This document shows, one piece after another, positions 8,747 to 18,402 of a stretch of DNA of 64,000 nt (positions are counted from its first letter, which is position 1; every line of letters starts with the position of its first letter). The stretch is from Lacihabitans sp. CS3-21 (lineage in GTDB: Bacteria > Bacteroidota > Bacteroidia > Cytophagales > Spirosomataceae), in assembly GCF_024343675.1 (NCBI RefSeq), contig NZ_RJUD01000007.1:1-64000 (forward strand). The letters are read 5' to 3'. The notes under the pieces are model-generated. The model did no database searches. It saw only the letters and a list, made by a program, of their open reading frames with translations, and was not told the DNA's origin. A program made the translations under genes and the position numbers.

Positions 8747-10675
8747 ATGAAAAAATCATCTAATTTCGCCATGAATCCCCAAGTCCGTGTTAATAAATTT
8801 TCTACTCTCTTTTCAATACTTATACTTTTTCTTTTAAATACCTTAATGTCTTTCGGGCAAAGTTTAGGTGTAAGCCTTGATACGGAAGCCCCGGAAGTGG
8901 GTAAAAAAATAAAGGTTAACTACAGTGGCCCGATAGCAAAAGCAGGTTCAAAAATGTTCGCAATTATCTATAAATCGAGCCGTATAGACACCGATATTAA
9001 AAGAATTCTTACCAAACTTGAAAATAATTCACTTTCTGGTGAAATTATTTTACCTGACTCAACTTCATTTTTTGTTATCAAAATAGAAAATAAAAATGAA
9101 ATCGATAATAATAATGGCAAAGGTTATGTTTTCAACATTTTTCAAGATTCTAAACCATTAAAAGGAACATATTTTAACCAAGGTTATGCTACTTATCTAA
9201 ACAATAATTTATTTAAAGGTGAGGTAAATTTTGATACCGCTTTAGAATTGATAGAGAAAGAGTTTCAATTAAACCCAGAGTTAAAAGAAAAAAACTTTCC
9301 GAATTATTTACAAACGCTGGCAAGAGTGCCAGATAAAAAATCTGAGGCCATACAAATTGCAAAACAAAAATTCGACGAAATATTTGAGAGTGGAAATGAT
9401 GAACGATTTTCCGTGCTCTACTCATATATCGTAGCCGGTAATAAAATTTCAATAACCGATTCATTGGTTACAAAAATGGCCACCAAATACCCCAATGGAT
9501 CAGCTTCATTTAACAGAAAGTTTTCGATATTTCAGGATATTTCTTTTAAGAATCCTGACAAAGCTAAAGGATATTATGAAGAAATAAAGCAGTTATATCC
9601 GTCTTTAAGCGTAATTCAAAGAAGGTTACTATTTGCTGAAATGTTATGGGTTTTCGCCAAAAAGAATGATTTTAAGAATATAGAAGGTATAATTTCCGAG
9701 TTTTTAGAAAATGAAAAGACAAAAGAGGCTCAAAGTTATTTAGCCTTCAACCTGAATAACATTGCTTGGAAATTTTCTCAGAATGATTCTACACTCTCTA
9801 GAGCCAAAATGTTTGCTGAAAAGGCTATTGAAGCTCGAAAAAATAGTGACACGCTTTCCATTTATTTTGGTAATGTTCTAGATACCTATGCATCTATTTT
9901 GTACAAATTTGGTCACAAAGAAGAAGCCTTGAGTAATCAAAGAAAGGCAATGGAATTGATGAATAATAATGACCCGACAATAAACTACCATTTCATTGAA
10001 TATTTGGTAGCCAACAAAAAAATTGAAGAGGCCATTAAAATTTCGGAAGATTATATAAAAGGGAATGTTTCGAATGCCAAAATTGATTCAATTTATAAAT
10101 TGATTTCGAAAGAAACTTTTATAACAAAAGAAGCTAGCAATCTTACAAATGCGAAAATTGAGGCTATTAATTCGTACAAATTATCACTAAAAAAAGGTTT
10201 AACCCATATTGATGCCCCAGATTTTGAACTTAAAGATTTGTCGGGTAATGTAGTACGACTTTCTGATTTCCTAGGAAAAACAGTTATAATTGACTTTTGG
10301 GCAACTTGGTGTACACCTTGCATAAAAGCATTTCCGGCGATGCAAACCGCTATGAAAGAATTGGAAAATCAAAATGTCAAATTTCTTTTTATAAATACTT
10401 TTGAGTCTGAAATTAAGAGGATTGAAGGAGAAAACAATTTATCTCAAAACATCGAAAAAATAATAAAAAGTCGAAAACTAGAGAACTTCCATATTTTGTT
10501 TGATTCACTCATCGAAAACATTAATCAAACGGCTAATGATTACCATATAACTTCAATACCCGCCAAAATAATAATTGATAAAAATGGAAATATTAGACAC
10601 AGAAGCTCTGGATTCAGTTCAAGCGAGAGTTTAATAGAAGAACTAAAAACGGTAGTGAGTATAATTAACGAGTAA
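8747..10675 (+). CDS. Exported protein with a C-terminal TlpA-like thioredoxin domain
   Basis: Protein of 642 residues. It begins with a basic N-terminus and a hydrophobic export signal (about 17-36, ending SFGQS). The start could also be the internal ATG at 8780. Residues about 40-130 look like a beta-rich domain. The middle (about 150-470) is helical with TPR-like periodicity. The last about 150 residues form a thioredoxin fold of the TlpA/ResA type with FWATWCTPC, the CxxC redox pair being Cys-Thr-Pro-Cys, and a cis-Pro region TSIPAK. Such proteins act as periplasmic thiol reductases; the large N-terminal part suggests a dedicated client. The function is not known beyond this. Confidence 0.85.
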   Translation: MKKSSNFAMNPQVRVNKFSTLFSILILFLLNTLMSFGQSLGVSLDTEAPEVGKKIKVNYSGPIAKAGSKMFAIIYKSSRIDTDIKRILTKLENNSLSGEIILPDSTSFFVIKIENKNEIDNNNGKGYVFNIFQDSKPLKGTYFNQGYATYLNNNLFKGEVNFDTALELIEKEFQLNPELKEKNFPNYLQTLARVPDKKSEAIQIAKQKFDEIFESGNDERFSVLYSYIVAGNKISITDSLVTKMATKYPNGSASFNRKFSIFQDISFKNPDKAKGYYEEIKQLYPSLSVIQRRLLFAEMLWVFAKKNDFKNIEGIISEFLENEKTKEAQSYLAFNLNNIAWKFSQNDSTLSRAKMFAEKAIEARKNSDTLSIYFGNVLDTYASILYKFGHKEEALSNQRKAMELMNNNDPTINYHFIEYLVANKKIEEAIKISEDYIKGNVSNAKIDSIYKLISKETFITKEASNLTNAKIEAINSYKLSLKKGLTHIDAPDFELKDLSGNVVRLSDFLGKTVIIDFWATWCTPCIKAFPAMQTAMKELENQNVKFLFINTFESEIKRIEGENNLSQNIEKIIKSRKLENFHILFDSLIENINQTANDYHITSIPAKIIIDKNGNIRHRSSGFSSSESLIEELKTVVSIINE

Positions 10676-10700
10676 CTTTAGGAACTAAGTCTAGCCCAAA

Positions 10701-10716
10701 AACTAATCCCTTAGTT
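10701..10716. promoter_or_regulatory. Inverted repeat matching the LRR/alaS operator candidate
   Basis: AACTAA, TCCC, TTAGTT. With two flanking A bases on the left it matches the element at 3032-3055 over 18 bases with a single mismatch, and both are followed by an A-rich stretch and ATnnTCAAT-like sequence. It lies 26 bases after the stop of the thioredoxin-domain gene and 118 bases before the OmpA-domain gene. Confidence 0.4.
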
Positions 10717-10833
10717 AAAATATAATCAATGACTTTTATTTTTAAAAAATTACCCTTAATTTCAGAAAGATTTTAAAATTACTAATTTCCAAATTGAAAA
10801 AATATTCGACCTCTAAACAACAATTTAATCAGA

Positions 10834-11922
10834 ATGAAAAAATCCTGTTCATCACCTTTTAGCTTTTTAAATTTTCTTCATCCAAAATTTTTGTTTCTCT
10901 TACTTTTTTTGAATCCAGGAATTAGAACAGTCCTCGCTCAAAATTTAACCATCCAAGGGAGTTTTTGGGATGACAAAAACGGAGTTGACCTCAAAACGGA
11001 GGTTTATGGCCTTAAAGATGGTAAAAAGGTAAAGTTGGCAGAGACCGACACCAAAAACCTTTTCAATTTCCAACTCCAAACTGATATCCAAGAATTAGTT
11101 TTTGAAAGTGATGGTTATATTTCTGTTTCTTTTCCTGTTCAGTTCGTTGGGAAATTCACAAAAGCATCTTCAGCCAACCTCAGTATCAATAGCAAAGGTG
11201 GATTTTCTCAATATCCATCCAAAGACATCATGATTTTCTGTCTTCCAAGCACACATCAAAAAGGCAACAAATATGAACTTTTTACAGTAAGAAAAGACAA
11301 TCGATTCAGAAATTCGGACTTTACCATTTTGGTTGAAAATAAAAATAGTTTACCTTTTCCACTAACAGAAAAATCTTATAACAAAAACTTTAAAATAATC
11401 ACCACAAACTTTAAAAATGAAATAATTCAAGAAAATGAAGTCAAAGCAAGTGTAGGATTCACTTTTGTAGATATCACCACTTATCCAACCGAAATAGTCT
11501 TAGAATCTAAACAGCAAAATATTTTAGCAGAATCCTCAATTAATGATAAAACTGAACCAATTAATGATCAAAAGAATACACTTCCTTATAGTTCATTTAG
11601 GAGTAGAAATCTATATTTTGATCAAAGTAAGTTTGAGCTTAAATCAGAAAATCGATTGATTTTGGATAGTTTGGCCATTTATCTGCAACAAAAAATGAAC
11701 GCCCGCATAAATGTTTCCGGATATACAGATAATGTTGGCAAAGAAACTTTAAATGCAATTCTTGCCAAATACAGAACACAAGTTGTAGCGAACTATTTAA
11801 AGAACAAAGGAGTAGATGGGAGTCAGATTGATGTAGATTGGAAGAATCATAATACTGACTCAAAAAAAGCTATTGAGGAATTGAACAAATACAGAAAAGT
11901 GGTCATTGAAGAAATCAATTGA
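10834..11922 (+). CDS. OmpA-domain outer-membrane/periplasmic protein
   Basis: Protein of 362 residues. It has a long signal peptide (basic start, hydrophobic core about 19-36, cleavage after VLAQ). Residues about 38-140 look like an immunoglobulin-like or carboxypeptidase-regulatory-like beta domain. Residues about 250-362 form an OmpA C-terminal, peptidoglycan-binding domain: LYFDQSKFEL, then INVSGYTDNVGKETLN and LAKYRTQVVANYL. Family members usually have Asn-Arg before the last strand; here it is KYRKVVI. It probably anchors the outer membrane to the cell wall. It stands alone, converging on gltD across a shared terminator. Confidence 0.85.
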   Translation: MKKSCSSPFSFLNFLHPKFLFLLLFLNPGIRTVLAQNLTIQGSFWDDKNGVDLKTEVYGLKDGKKVKLAETDTKNLFNFQLQTDIQELVFESDGYISVSFPVQFVGKFTKASSANLSINSKGGFSQYPSKDIMIFCLPSTHQKGNKYELFTVRKDNRFRNSDFTILVENKNSLPFPLTEKSYNKNFKIITTNFKNEIIQENEVKASVGFTFVDITTYPTEIVLESKQQNILAESSINDKTEPINDQKNTLPYSSFRSRNLYFDQSKFELKSENRLILDSLAIYLQQKMNARINVSGYTDNVGKETLNAILAKYRTQVVANYLKNKGVDGSQIDVDWKNHNTDSKKAIEELNKYRKVVIEEIN

Positions 11923-11956
11923 TCTTAAACAGAATTTAATTTATTAGCCCAAAACA

Positions 11957-11984
11957 AAAAAGCCATCCTCGCAGATGGCTTTCG
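11957..11984. terminator. Bidirectional terminator between the OmpA-domain gene and gltD
   Basis: AAAGCCATC and GATGGCTTT form a 9-base stem with a 6-base loop, with A-runs on the left and T on the right. It can serve both converging genes. Confidence 0.75.
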
Positions 11985-12003
11985 TATTTTCAGATACTCA
12001 TTA

Positions 12004-13518
12004 TTAAATTCCTACATAATCGGCGGTAATCATCGGTACCGCCTTGGCTTCTAGCAATGAATAACCCATCAGGAATTCATCTACCGCTCTAGCGGCCTCT
12101 CTTCCTTCCGATATGGCCCAAACCACCAAAGATTGACCTCTACGCATATCACCAGCCGCAAAAACCTTCTTAACTGATGTTTGGTAGTTTGTTGCGTCCA
12201 CATTTCCTCGGTTATCGAGTTTCACGCCCAAATCTTCAATTAAACCACTGGCTTGAGGATGAAGAAAACCTGCGGCTATCAAAGCCAACTCAGCTGGATA
12301 AATTTTTTCTGATCCTTCTATTTCTTTCATGACCATGCGTCCATTCTCCAACACCCATTCAATATTTACCAATTTGAGTGCCTTCAAATTTCCGTTTTCA
12401 TCACCAATAAACTCTTTGGTATTTACACTCCATGAACGCTCACATCCTTCTTCGTGCGAAGTGGATGTACGAAGCATCATTGGCCACTGCGGCCAAGGTG
12501 TACTTTCGGCACGAGAAGCGGGTGGCATTGGCATGATTTCTATTTGTGAAACCGAAGCAGCTTTGTGTCTGTTTGATGTTCCCACACAGTCCGAACCTGT
12601 GTCACCACCACCAATCACAAAAACATTTTTTCCAGTTGCTAATAATTCGCCATTTTGGTAAGCCTTACCTTGGTGATCTTTGGCCAAGTCGAGTGATTTA
12701 CCTCTTTCTGTAGCCACTCTTTTATTTTGCTGACTCAAAAATTCCATCGCAGGGTAAATTCCTTTTAGCTCTCTACCTTTGATTTCAACATCTCTCGGAA
12801 CTGTGGAGCCTCCAGTGAGAACGATGGCATCATATTTATCCAACAATTTCTCAGCTTTAATATCCACGCCTACATTTACGCCTGTTTTAAATTCAATTCC
12901 CTCTGCTTGCATCACTTCCAAGCGTCTGTCAATGATGCTTTTATCCAGTTTGAAGTCTGGGATACCGTATCGTACGAGACCACCAATTTGATCGGCTCTT
13001 TCGTACAAAGTCACAGTATGTCCAGCTTTATTGAGTTGTGTGGCTGCGGCCATTCCGGCAGGTCCACCTCCAATCACAGCCACGGTTTTGCCTGTGCGTT
13101 TTTTTGGAGGATTTGGTACTACCCATCCGTTTTCAAAAGCTCTTTCAATGATTGATTTCTCAATATATTCGATGGCTACAGCTGGTTTATTGATACCCAA
13201 AACACATGAAGATTCACATGGAGCTGGGCAAATTCGGCCAGTAAATTCTGGAAAATTGTTTGTAGAAGACAAAAGCTCGTAAGCATACTGCCAGTTACCA
13301 TCATAGACAGCATCGTTGAATTCAGGTATGATATTGCCCAATGGACAACCATTGTGACAAAAAGGAATGCCACAATCCATACAACGAGCAGCTTGATCTT
13401 TGGTCTGAGCTTGGTCATAGCCAAGTTCAACCTCATTATAATCGTTTTTTCTTTCGTTTACATCTCTTTTTTGAGATGCTTTTCTTTCAAATTCTAAAAA
13501 ACCACTTGGTTTTCCCAT
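12004..13518 (-). CDS. gltD: Glutamate synthase [NADPH] small subunit
   Basis: Beta subunit of glutamate synthase, 504 residues. It passes electrons from NAD(P)H through FAD and Fe-S clusters to the large subunit, which makes glutamate from glutamine and 2-oxoglutarate. The N-terminal cysteine motif (CMDCGIPFCHNGCPLGN, then CPAPCESSC) holds the [4Fe-4S] clusters. Two Rossmann sites follow: FAD (VIGGGPAGMAAA, about 147-158) and NADPH (VIGGGDTGSDC, about 300-310). The C-terminus has FAAGDMRRGQSLVVWAI. It lies 37 bases after gltB in one operon. Confidence 0.97.
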   Translation of the reverse strand: MGKPSGFLEFERKASQKRDVNERKNDYNEVELGYDQAQTKDQAARCMDCGIPFCHNGCPLGNIIPEFNDAVYDGNWQYAYELLSSTNNFPEFTGRICPAPCESSCVLGINKPAVAIEYIEKSIIERAFENGWVVPNPPKKRTGKTVAVIGGGPAGMAAATQLNKAGHTVTLYERADQIGGLVRYGIPDFKLDKSIIDRRLEVMQAEGIEFKTGVNVGVDIKAEKLLDKYDAIVLTGGSTVPRDVEIKGRELKGIYPAMEFLSQQNKRVATERGKSLDLAKDHQGKAYQNGELLATGKNVFVIGGGDTGSDCVGTSNRHKAASVSQIEIMPMPPASRAESTPWPQWPMMLRTSTSHEEGCERSWSVNTKEFIGDENGNLKALKLVNIEWVLENGRMVMKEIEGSEKIYPAELALIAAGFLHPQASGLIEDLGVKLDNRGNVDATNYQTSVKKVFAAGDMRRGQSLVVWAISEGREAARAVDEFLMGYSLLEAKAVPMITADYVGI

Positions 13519-13555
13519 AATCTAAAAATATATTAATCTATTTGAAATTCTTTAA

Positions 13556-16500
13556 TTAAGCGGCAATACTTTCTGCCATTTTTTTCATCAAAATCCTCTT
13601 GTAATCCGTAGGATATACTTTTACAAACTTTGCAATTTCGGTTTCCCAATTGTCAAGGATAAACTTGGCCACCTCGCTATTGGTGTTGGAATATTGTTTA
13701 CCAATCATGTCTCTTAGTAATTCATAATCAGACGATTCCAATTCTTCCAGATTTACCATTTCGGTATTGCATTTTGAATCAAAATCACCTTTTTGGTCAT
13801 ATATAAAAGCCAAACCGCCGCTCATGCCTGCCGCAAAGTTTTTGCCTGTTTCACCCAGAACAACCACCACGCCACCAGTCATATACTCGCATCCGTGATC
13901 ACCTACACCTTCTACTACCACTTTGGCACCAGAGTTACGAACACAGAAACGCTCACCTGCCATTCCATTGATATAAGCCTCGCCTGAAGTCGCTCCGTAA
14001 AAAGAAACATTACCAACAGCCATATTTTCGGAAGGTTTGAAAGTCGCCTTTCTATCCGGAAAAACTACCAATTCGGCACCACAAAGGCCCTTCCCAAAGT
14101 AATCATTGGCGTCTCCTTCAAGTTCAAACTTAATACCTTTTGTAGAAAATGCTCCAAATGATTGTCCAGCTGTTCCTCTAAATTTGAAGCTGATAGTTTC
14201 GGCTGGCAATCCTTCCCCGTCATAAATCTTTGATATTTCATTAGAAAGCATCGCTCCTATTGACCTATTTAGGTTATTAACTACATATTCGCCAGTTACT
14301 TTGGTTTGGTTTTCAAGAGCATCTTTTGCATCCTCTACCAATTTCCAATCCAGAACATGGTCAATTCCATGATCTTGTTCCTCTTGCTTGTAAAGAGCTA
14401 CTGTTTCGTCAGCTTCTTCTTTGTACAATATTCTTGAAAGATCAAGGTTTTTAATTTTCCAATGCTCAATGTTATTGCGTTTTTCAAGCATTTGTGTTTG
14501 ACCTACCATTTCGTTGATGGTTCTAAAACCAAGCTCAGCCATGATTTCTCTAACTTCTTGGGCCAGATATTGGAACATGTTCACCACATGTTCAGGCTTA
14601 CCGCTGAACAAGGCTCTTAACTCCTTATTTTGCGTGGCAACTCCAACTGGGCAGGTATTTAAGTGACATTTACGCATCATTATACAACCTACCGCAACCA
14701 AAGCTGCTGTGGCCACACCAAATTCTTCTGCACCAAGTAAGGCTGCTATAACGATGTCTCTACCTGTTCTGATTTGTCCATCGGCCTGAACGGTGATTCT
14801 TCCTCTTAATTTATTTTTTACCAGCGTTTGATGTGTTTCCGCTAAGCCCAGCTCCCAAGGTAATCCTGCATGTCGAATAGAAGACAAAGGTGAAGCACCA
14901 GTGCCACCATCATATCCAGCAACCAAAACCACATCGGCATGTGCCTTAGCTACTCCAGAAGCAACAGTACCCACACCAGCTTCTGAAACCAATTTAACAG
15001 ATATCCTAGCAGCTCTATTGGCATTTTTCAGATCATAAATCAACTGAGCTAAATCTTCAATCGAATAAATATCGTGATGTGGTGGCGGTGAAATCAAACC
15101 CACACCAGGAGTTGAGTGTCTCACTTTCCCTATCCAATCGTCCACTTTATGCCCAGGCAACTGACCGCCCTCACCTGGTTTAGCTCCTTGAGCCATTTTT
15201 ATTTGAAGTTCATTGGCGTTGGTCAAATAATAGGACGTTACGCCAAACCTACCAGATGCTACTTGTTTTATACTTGAGCTTAAATTGTCTCCATTTTCTC
15301 TAATGGCATAACGAATCTCGTCCTCACCACCTTCTCCAGAGTTTGATCTTCCGCCAATTCTATTCATGGCGATGGCCAAAGTAGTATGGGCTTCCCAAGA
15401 AATCGACCCAAATGACATGGCACCTGTGGCAAACCTCTTCAAAATATTCTCTACAGGCTCTACCTCCTCTATAGAAATTGGATTGGCATTTTTGAAGCTC
15501 AACAAACCACGCAATGTCATTGCCTGTTCTGTTTGGTCGTTCATTATTTTAGAATACTTCTTAAATATTTCGTATCCTTTATCTTGATCTTTTTCTGCAA
15601 CTCTAGCCGACTGCTGAAGCAAATGAATGGTTTCAGGATTGAAAAGGTGTTTTTCTCCTCTTTGTTTCCATTGATACACGCCACCAACTTCCAGTCTTTT
15701 AACACTCTGAACCGAAACTTTTGGGTAAGCAATTGTATGACGAATCAAACATTCTTTGGCTATTTCTTCCAATCCAAGTCCTTCAATTCTTGAAACTGTT
15801 CCGGTGAAAAACCTGTCAACGACAGACTTGTTGAGACCAATACATTCAAAAATTTGAGCTCCTCGGTAAGATTGCAAAGTAGATATTCCCATTTTTGAGA
15901 AAATCTTCAACAATTCTTTATCAACAGCTTTTGTATAGTTTTTGAACAATTGCTCGTCTGAAAATTCACCATCAATCATACCTTTTCTGTTGAGCTCAGC
16001 AATGGTCTCAAAAGCTATGTATGGACATATTCCTGAAGCACCATAACCTATCAAAGTTGCAAAGTGATGTGTTTCCCAAATATCACCTGATTCTACCAAA
16101 ATACCTACCTTGCCTCTTATCCCCTCTCGGATCAAATAATGATGAACTGCTGCAACTGCCAACAAAGAAGGAATCGGAGCATGATCTGAATCAATTGCTC
16201 TATCTGATAAAATGATGATTTCAAAACCGTCGTTAATAGCGTCTTCGGCATACCTACAGATTCTTTCCAAAGCAAATTCTAGCGATTTTGCAGGATTTAC
16301 TGAGTCAACATTAAAATAGGTATTGATAGTTTTGGCTTGAAAACCTTCGTAATCTACAAAACGTAGTTTGTCAAATTGCTTGATGGTTAAAACTGGCTGT
16401 TCCAATTGTACCTGACGGCAGTGTTTTGGAGATTCTGTAAGAATATTGTCAGCAGCACCAACGAAGGAAATCAAAGACATAATAGATCGCTCTCTGATAG

Positions 16501-18103
16501 AATCAATAGGTGGGTTTGTTACTTGAGCAAAAAGCTGCTTGAAATAGTAAGAAATATGCTGACTCTGGTTAGAAAGTACCGCCAATGGCGAGTCAATTCC
16601 CATGGAACCAATCGCTTCTGCACCTGATGCAGCCATTGGAGCCAATATCATTCTTAAATCCTCAGAAGTATATCCACTAGCCAATTGGCGTTTCAGAAGT
16701 GATTTTTCGTCATAGTTTGTATATGGACGAATAGAATCAGGCAATTCTGAAATTTTTATTTTATGCTCATCTAACCATTCTTGATAAGGCTGTCTTGAAC
16801 AAATATCGGCCTTAAGTTCTTCGTCAGGAATGATTCTTCCTTGCTCCATATCCACAACGAACATTTTGCCAGGTTGCAAACGACCTTTAGAAATAACTTT
16901 CGACTGATCAACATCTAAAACCCCGGCTTCAGAAGCCATGATAACTGTGTCGTCATTCAATACCCAATATCTTGATGGACGAAGTCCGTTTCTATCGAGT
17001 GTAGCTCCAACTATTTTTCCATCTGTAAAAGAGATAGATGCAGGACCGTCCCATGGTTCCATAATGCTAGAATGGTATTCATAAAATGCCTTTCTAACTG
17101 GGTCCATGTGCTCGTTTCCGTCCCATGCTTCAGGTATCAACATCATCATTACATGAGGCAATGAACGTCCTGAAAGATATAATAACTCTATGGCATTGTC
17201 CAATTGAGCTGAGTCGGAATTTCCTTTATCACAAATTGGCAAAATCATTTGCATTTCTTTTTCTGAGAAAAACTCAGAGTAAAATGTAGATTCTGCGGCT
17301 CTAATCCAGTTAACATTACCTTTCACAGTGTTTATTTCACCATTGTGGGCAATATAACGGAATGGCTGTGCCAATTTCCAAGAAGGAAAAGTATTGGTAG
17401 AAAATCTAGAGTGTACGATGGCAAAAGCCGAAACTACATCAGGATTTTTAAGGTCTGGAAAATAATATTTTAACTGATCTGTAGTTAGTTGTCCTTTATA
17501 AGAAACTGTGCTAGAAGACAATGAACTGAAATAGAACTGCTCTTTTGTGCCATCTACGGATTCATGTATCAACTTGGTGGCATATTGCCTAAATACGTAA
17601 AGTTTTCTTTCAAATGTTATATTATCTTGTAAAGGATCAATTTTGGAAATAAATAATTGCTCCACCCAAGGTTCCACTGAACCCGAGCCTTCTCCTAGGG
17701 TTTCGTTTTGGGTAGGTACTTTTCTATAACCCAAAAGCTCGAATCCTAGACTTGTTATTTTACGATTCAAAATCTCTTTACACTCATCTCTCTGCGTTTC
17801 ATCGCTTGGAAAAAAAATCATTCCCAAGCCATAATCACCCAAAGGCGGTAGTCTGAAGCCAAGATTTAAGCACTCTTCGTATAAAAATTCATGGGGAATT
17901 TGTAGCAAAATACCTGCTCCATCACCTGTGTTTGGATCACAACCACAAGCACCACGGTGATCCATACGCTCTAGCATATGAATAGCGTCAGCCACAATTT
18001 GGTGTGATTTTCTCCCCTTTAGGTGAGCCCTAAATCCGATACCACAGGCATCGTGTTCAAACTCGGGTAGGTAAAGACCTTGATTTTGATCGATTTGAGT
18101 CAT
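13556..18103 (-). CDS. gltB: Glutamate synthase large subunit
   Basis: Alpha subunit of 1515 residues, the usual size. Domains in order: the class II glutamine amidotransferase domain (after a short propeptide the mature protein would start at Cys of HDACGIGF, about residue 20), the central domain, the FMN-binding synthase domain (about 850-1230, with PGEGGQLPGHKV and GYDGGTGASPL) carrying the 3Fe-4S cysteines in CIMMRKCHLNTCPVG, and the C-terminal GXGXG beta-helix (YMTGGVVVVLGETG). It makes glutamate with GltD. The 240 bases upstream, to the cysN terminator, are AT-rich, hold no gene and must contain the promoter, but no convincing -7 box was found. Confidence 0.98.
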   Translation of the reverse strand: MTQIDQNQGLYLPEFEHDACGIGFRAHLKGRKSHQIVADAIHMLERMDHRGACGCDPNTGDGAGILLQIPHEFLYEECLNLGFRLPPLGDYGLGMIFFPSDETQRDECKEILNRKITSLGFELLGYRKVPTQNETLGEGSGSVEPWVEQLFISKIDPLQDNITFERKLYVFRQYATKLIHESVDGTKEQFYFSSLSSSTVSYKGQLTTDQLKYYFPDLKNPDVVSAFAIVHSRFSTNTFPSWKLAQPFRYIAHNGEINTVKGNVNWIRAAESTFYSEFFSEKEMQMILPICDKGNSDSAQLDNAIELLYLSGRSLPHVMMMLIPEAWDGNEHMDPVRKAFYEYHSSIMEPWDGPASISFTDGKIVGATLDRNGLRPSRYWVLNDDTVIMASEAGVLDVDQSKVISKGRLQPGKMFVVDMEQGRIIPDEELKADICSRQPYQEWLDEHKIKISELPDSIRPYTNYDEKSLLKRQLASGYTSEDLRMILAPMAASGAEAIGSMGIDSPLAVLSNQSQHISYYFKQLFAQVTNPPIDSIRERSIMSLISFVGAADNILTESPKHCRQVQLEQPVLTIKQFDKLRFVDYEGFQAKTINTYFNVDSVNPAKSLEFALERICRYAEDAINDGFEIIILSDRAIDSDHAPIPSLLAVAAVHHYLIREGIRGKVGILVESGDIWETHHFATLIGYGASGICPYIAFETIAELNRKGMIDGEFSDEQLFKNYTKAVDKELLKIFSKMGISTLQSYRGAQIFECIGLNKSVVDRFFTGTVSRIEGLGLEEIAKECLIRHTIAYPKVSVQSVKRLEVGGVYQWKQRGEKHLFNPETIHLLQQSARVAEKDQDKGYEIFKKYSKIMNDQTEQAMTLRGLLSFKNANPISIEEVEPVENILKRFATGAMSFGSISWEAHTTLAIAMNRIGGRSNSGEGGEDEIRYAIRENGDNLSSSIKQVASGRFGVTSYYLTNANELQIKMAQGAKPGEGGQLPGHKVDDWIGKVRHSTPGVGLISPPPHHDIYSIEDLAQLIYDLKNANRAARISVKLVSEAGVGTVASGVAKAHADVVLVAGYDGGTGASPLSSIRHAGLPWELGLAETHQTLVKNKLRGRITVQADGQIRTGRDIVIAALLGAEEFGVATAALVAVGCIMMRKCHLNTCPVGVATQNKELRALFSGKPEHVVNMFQYLAQEVREIMAELGFRTINEMVGQTQMLEKRNNIEHWKIKNLDLSRILYKEEADETVALYKQEEQDHGIDHVLDWKLVEDAKDALENQTKVTGEYVVNNLNRSIGAMLSNEISKIYDGEGLPAETISFKFRGTAGQSFGAFSTKGIKFELEGDANDYFGKGLCGAELVVFPDRKATFKPSENMAVGNVSFYGATSGEAYINGMAGERFCVRNSGAKVVVEGVGDHGCEYMTGGVVVVLGETGKNFAAGMSGGLAFIYDQKGDFDSKCNTEMVNLEELESSDYELLRDMIGKQYSNTNSEVAKFILDNWETEIAKFVKVYPTDYKRILMKKMAESIAA

Positions 18104-18343
18104 TTTTTAATGAAATAGTTTTTTTATTGTACCCTTAATTTAGTAGGCAAATTTCTAAGTATTTTCAAAAATTTCCCTAAAAATAAAAGCTATTTAATTA
18201 CAGAAAATAAAGTATTTTATTAAACCTGCAATGCAATTTAATAATTAATTGAAAGGTCAAATGCACAATTTGCCAAATTTTATGAATGCCAAATTAATTT
18301 GTAATTATATTAATAAATAGTATTGAAATTATACAATTTGACA

Positions 18344-18370
18344 TAAAAAAAGGCGACAGAAACTGTCGCC
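18344..18370 (-). terminator. Terminator of the sulfate assimilation operon
   Basis: GGCGACAG and CTGTCGCC form a perfect 8-base GC-rich stem with an AAA loop. On the leftward strand it is followed by a run of seven T. It lies 33 bases after the cysN stop. Confidence 0.88.
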
Positions 18371-18402
18371 ATTCTTTATTAACCCCTATATATCCCCCAA
18401 TA

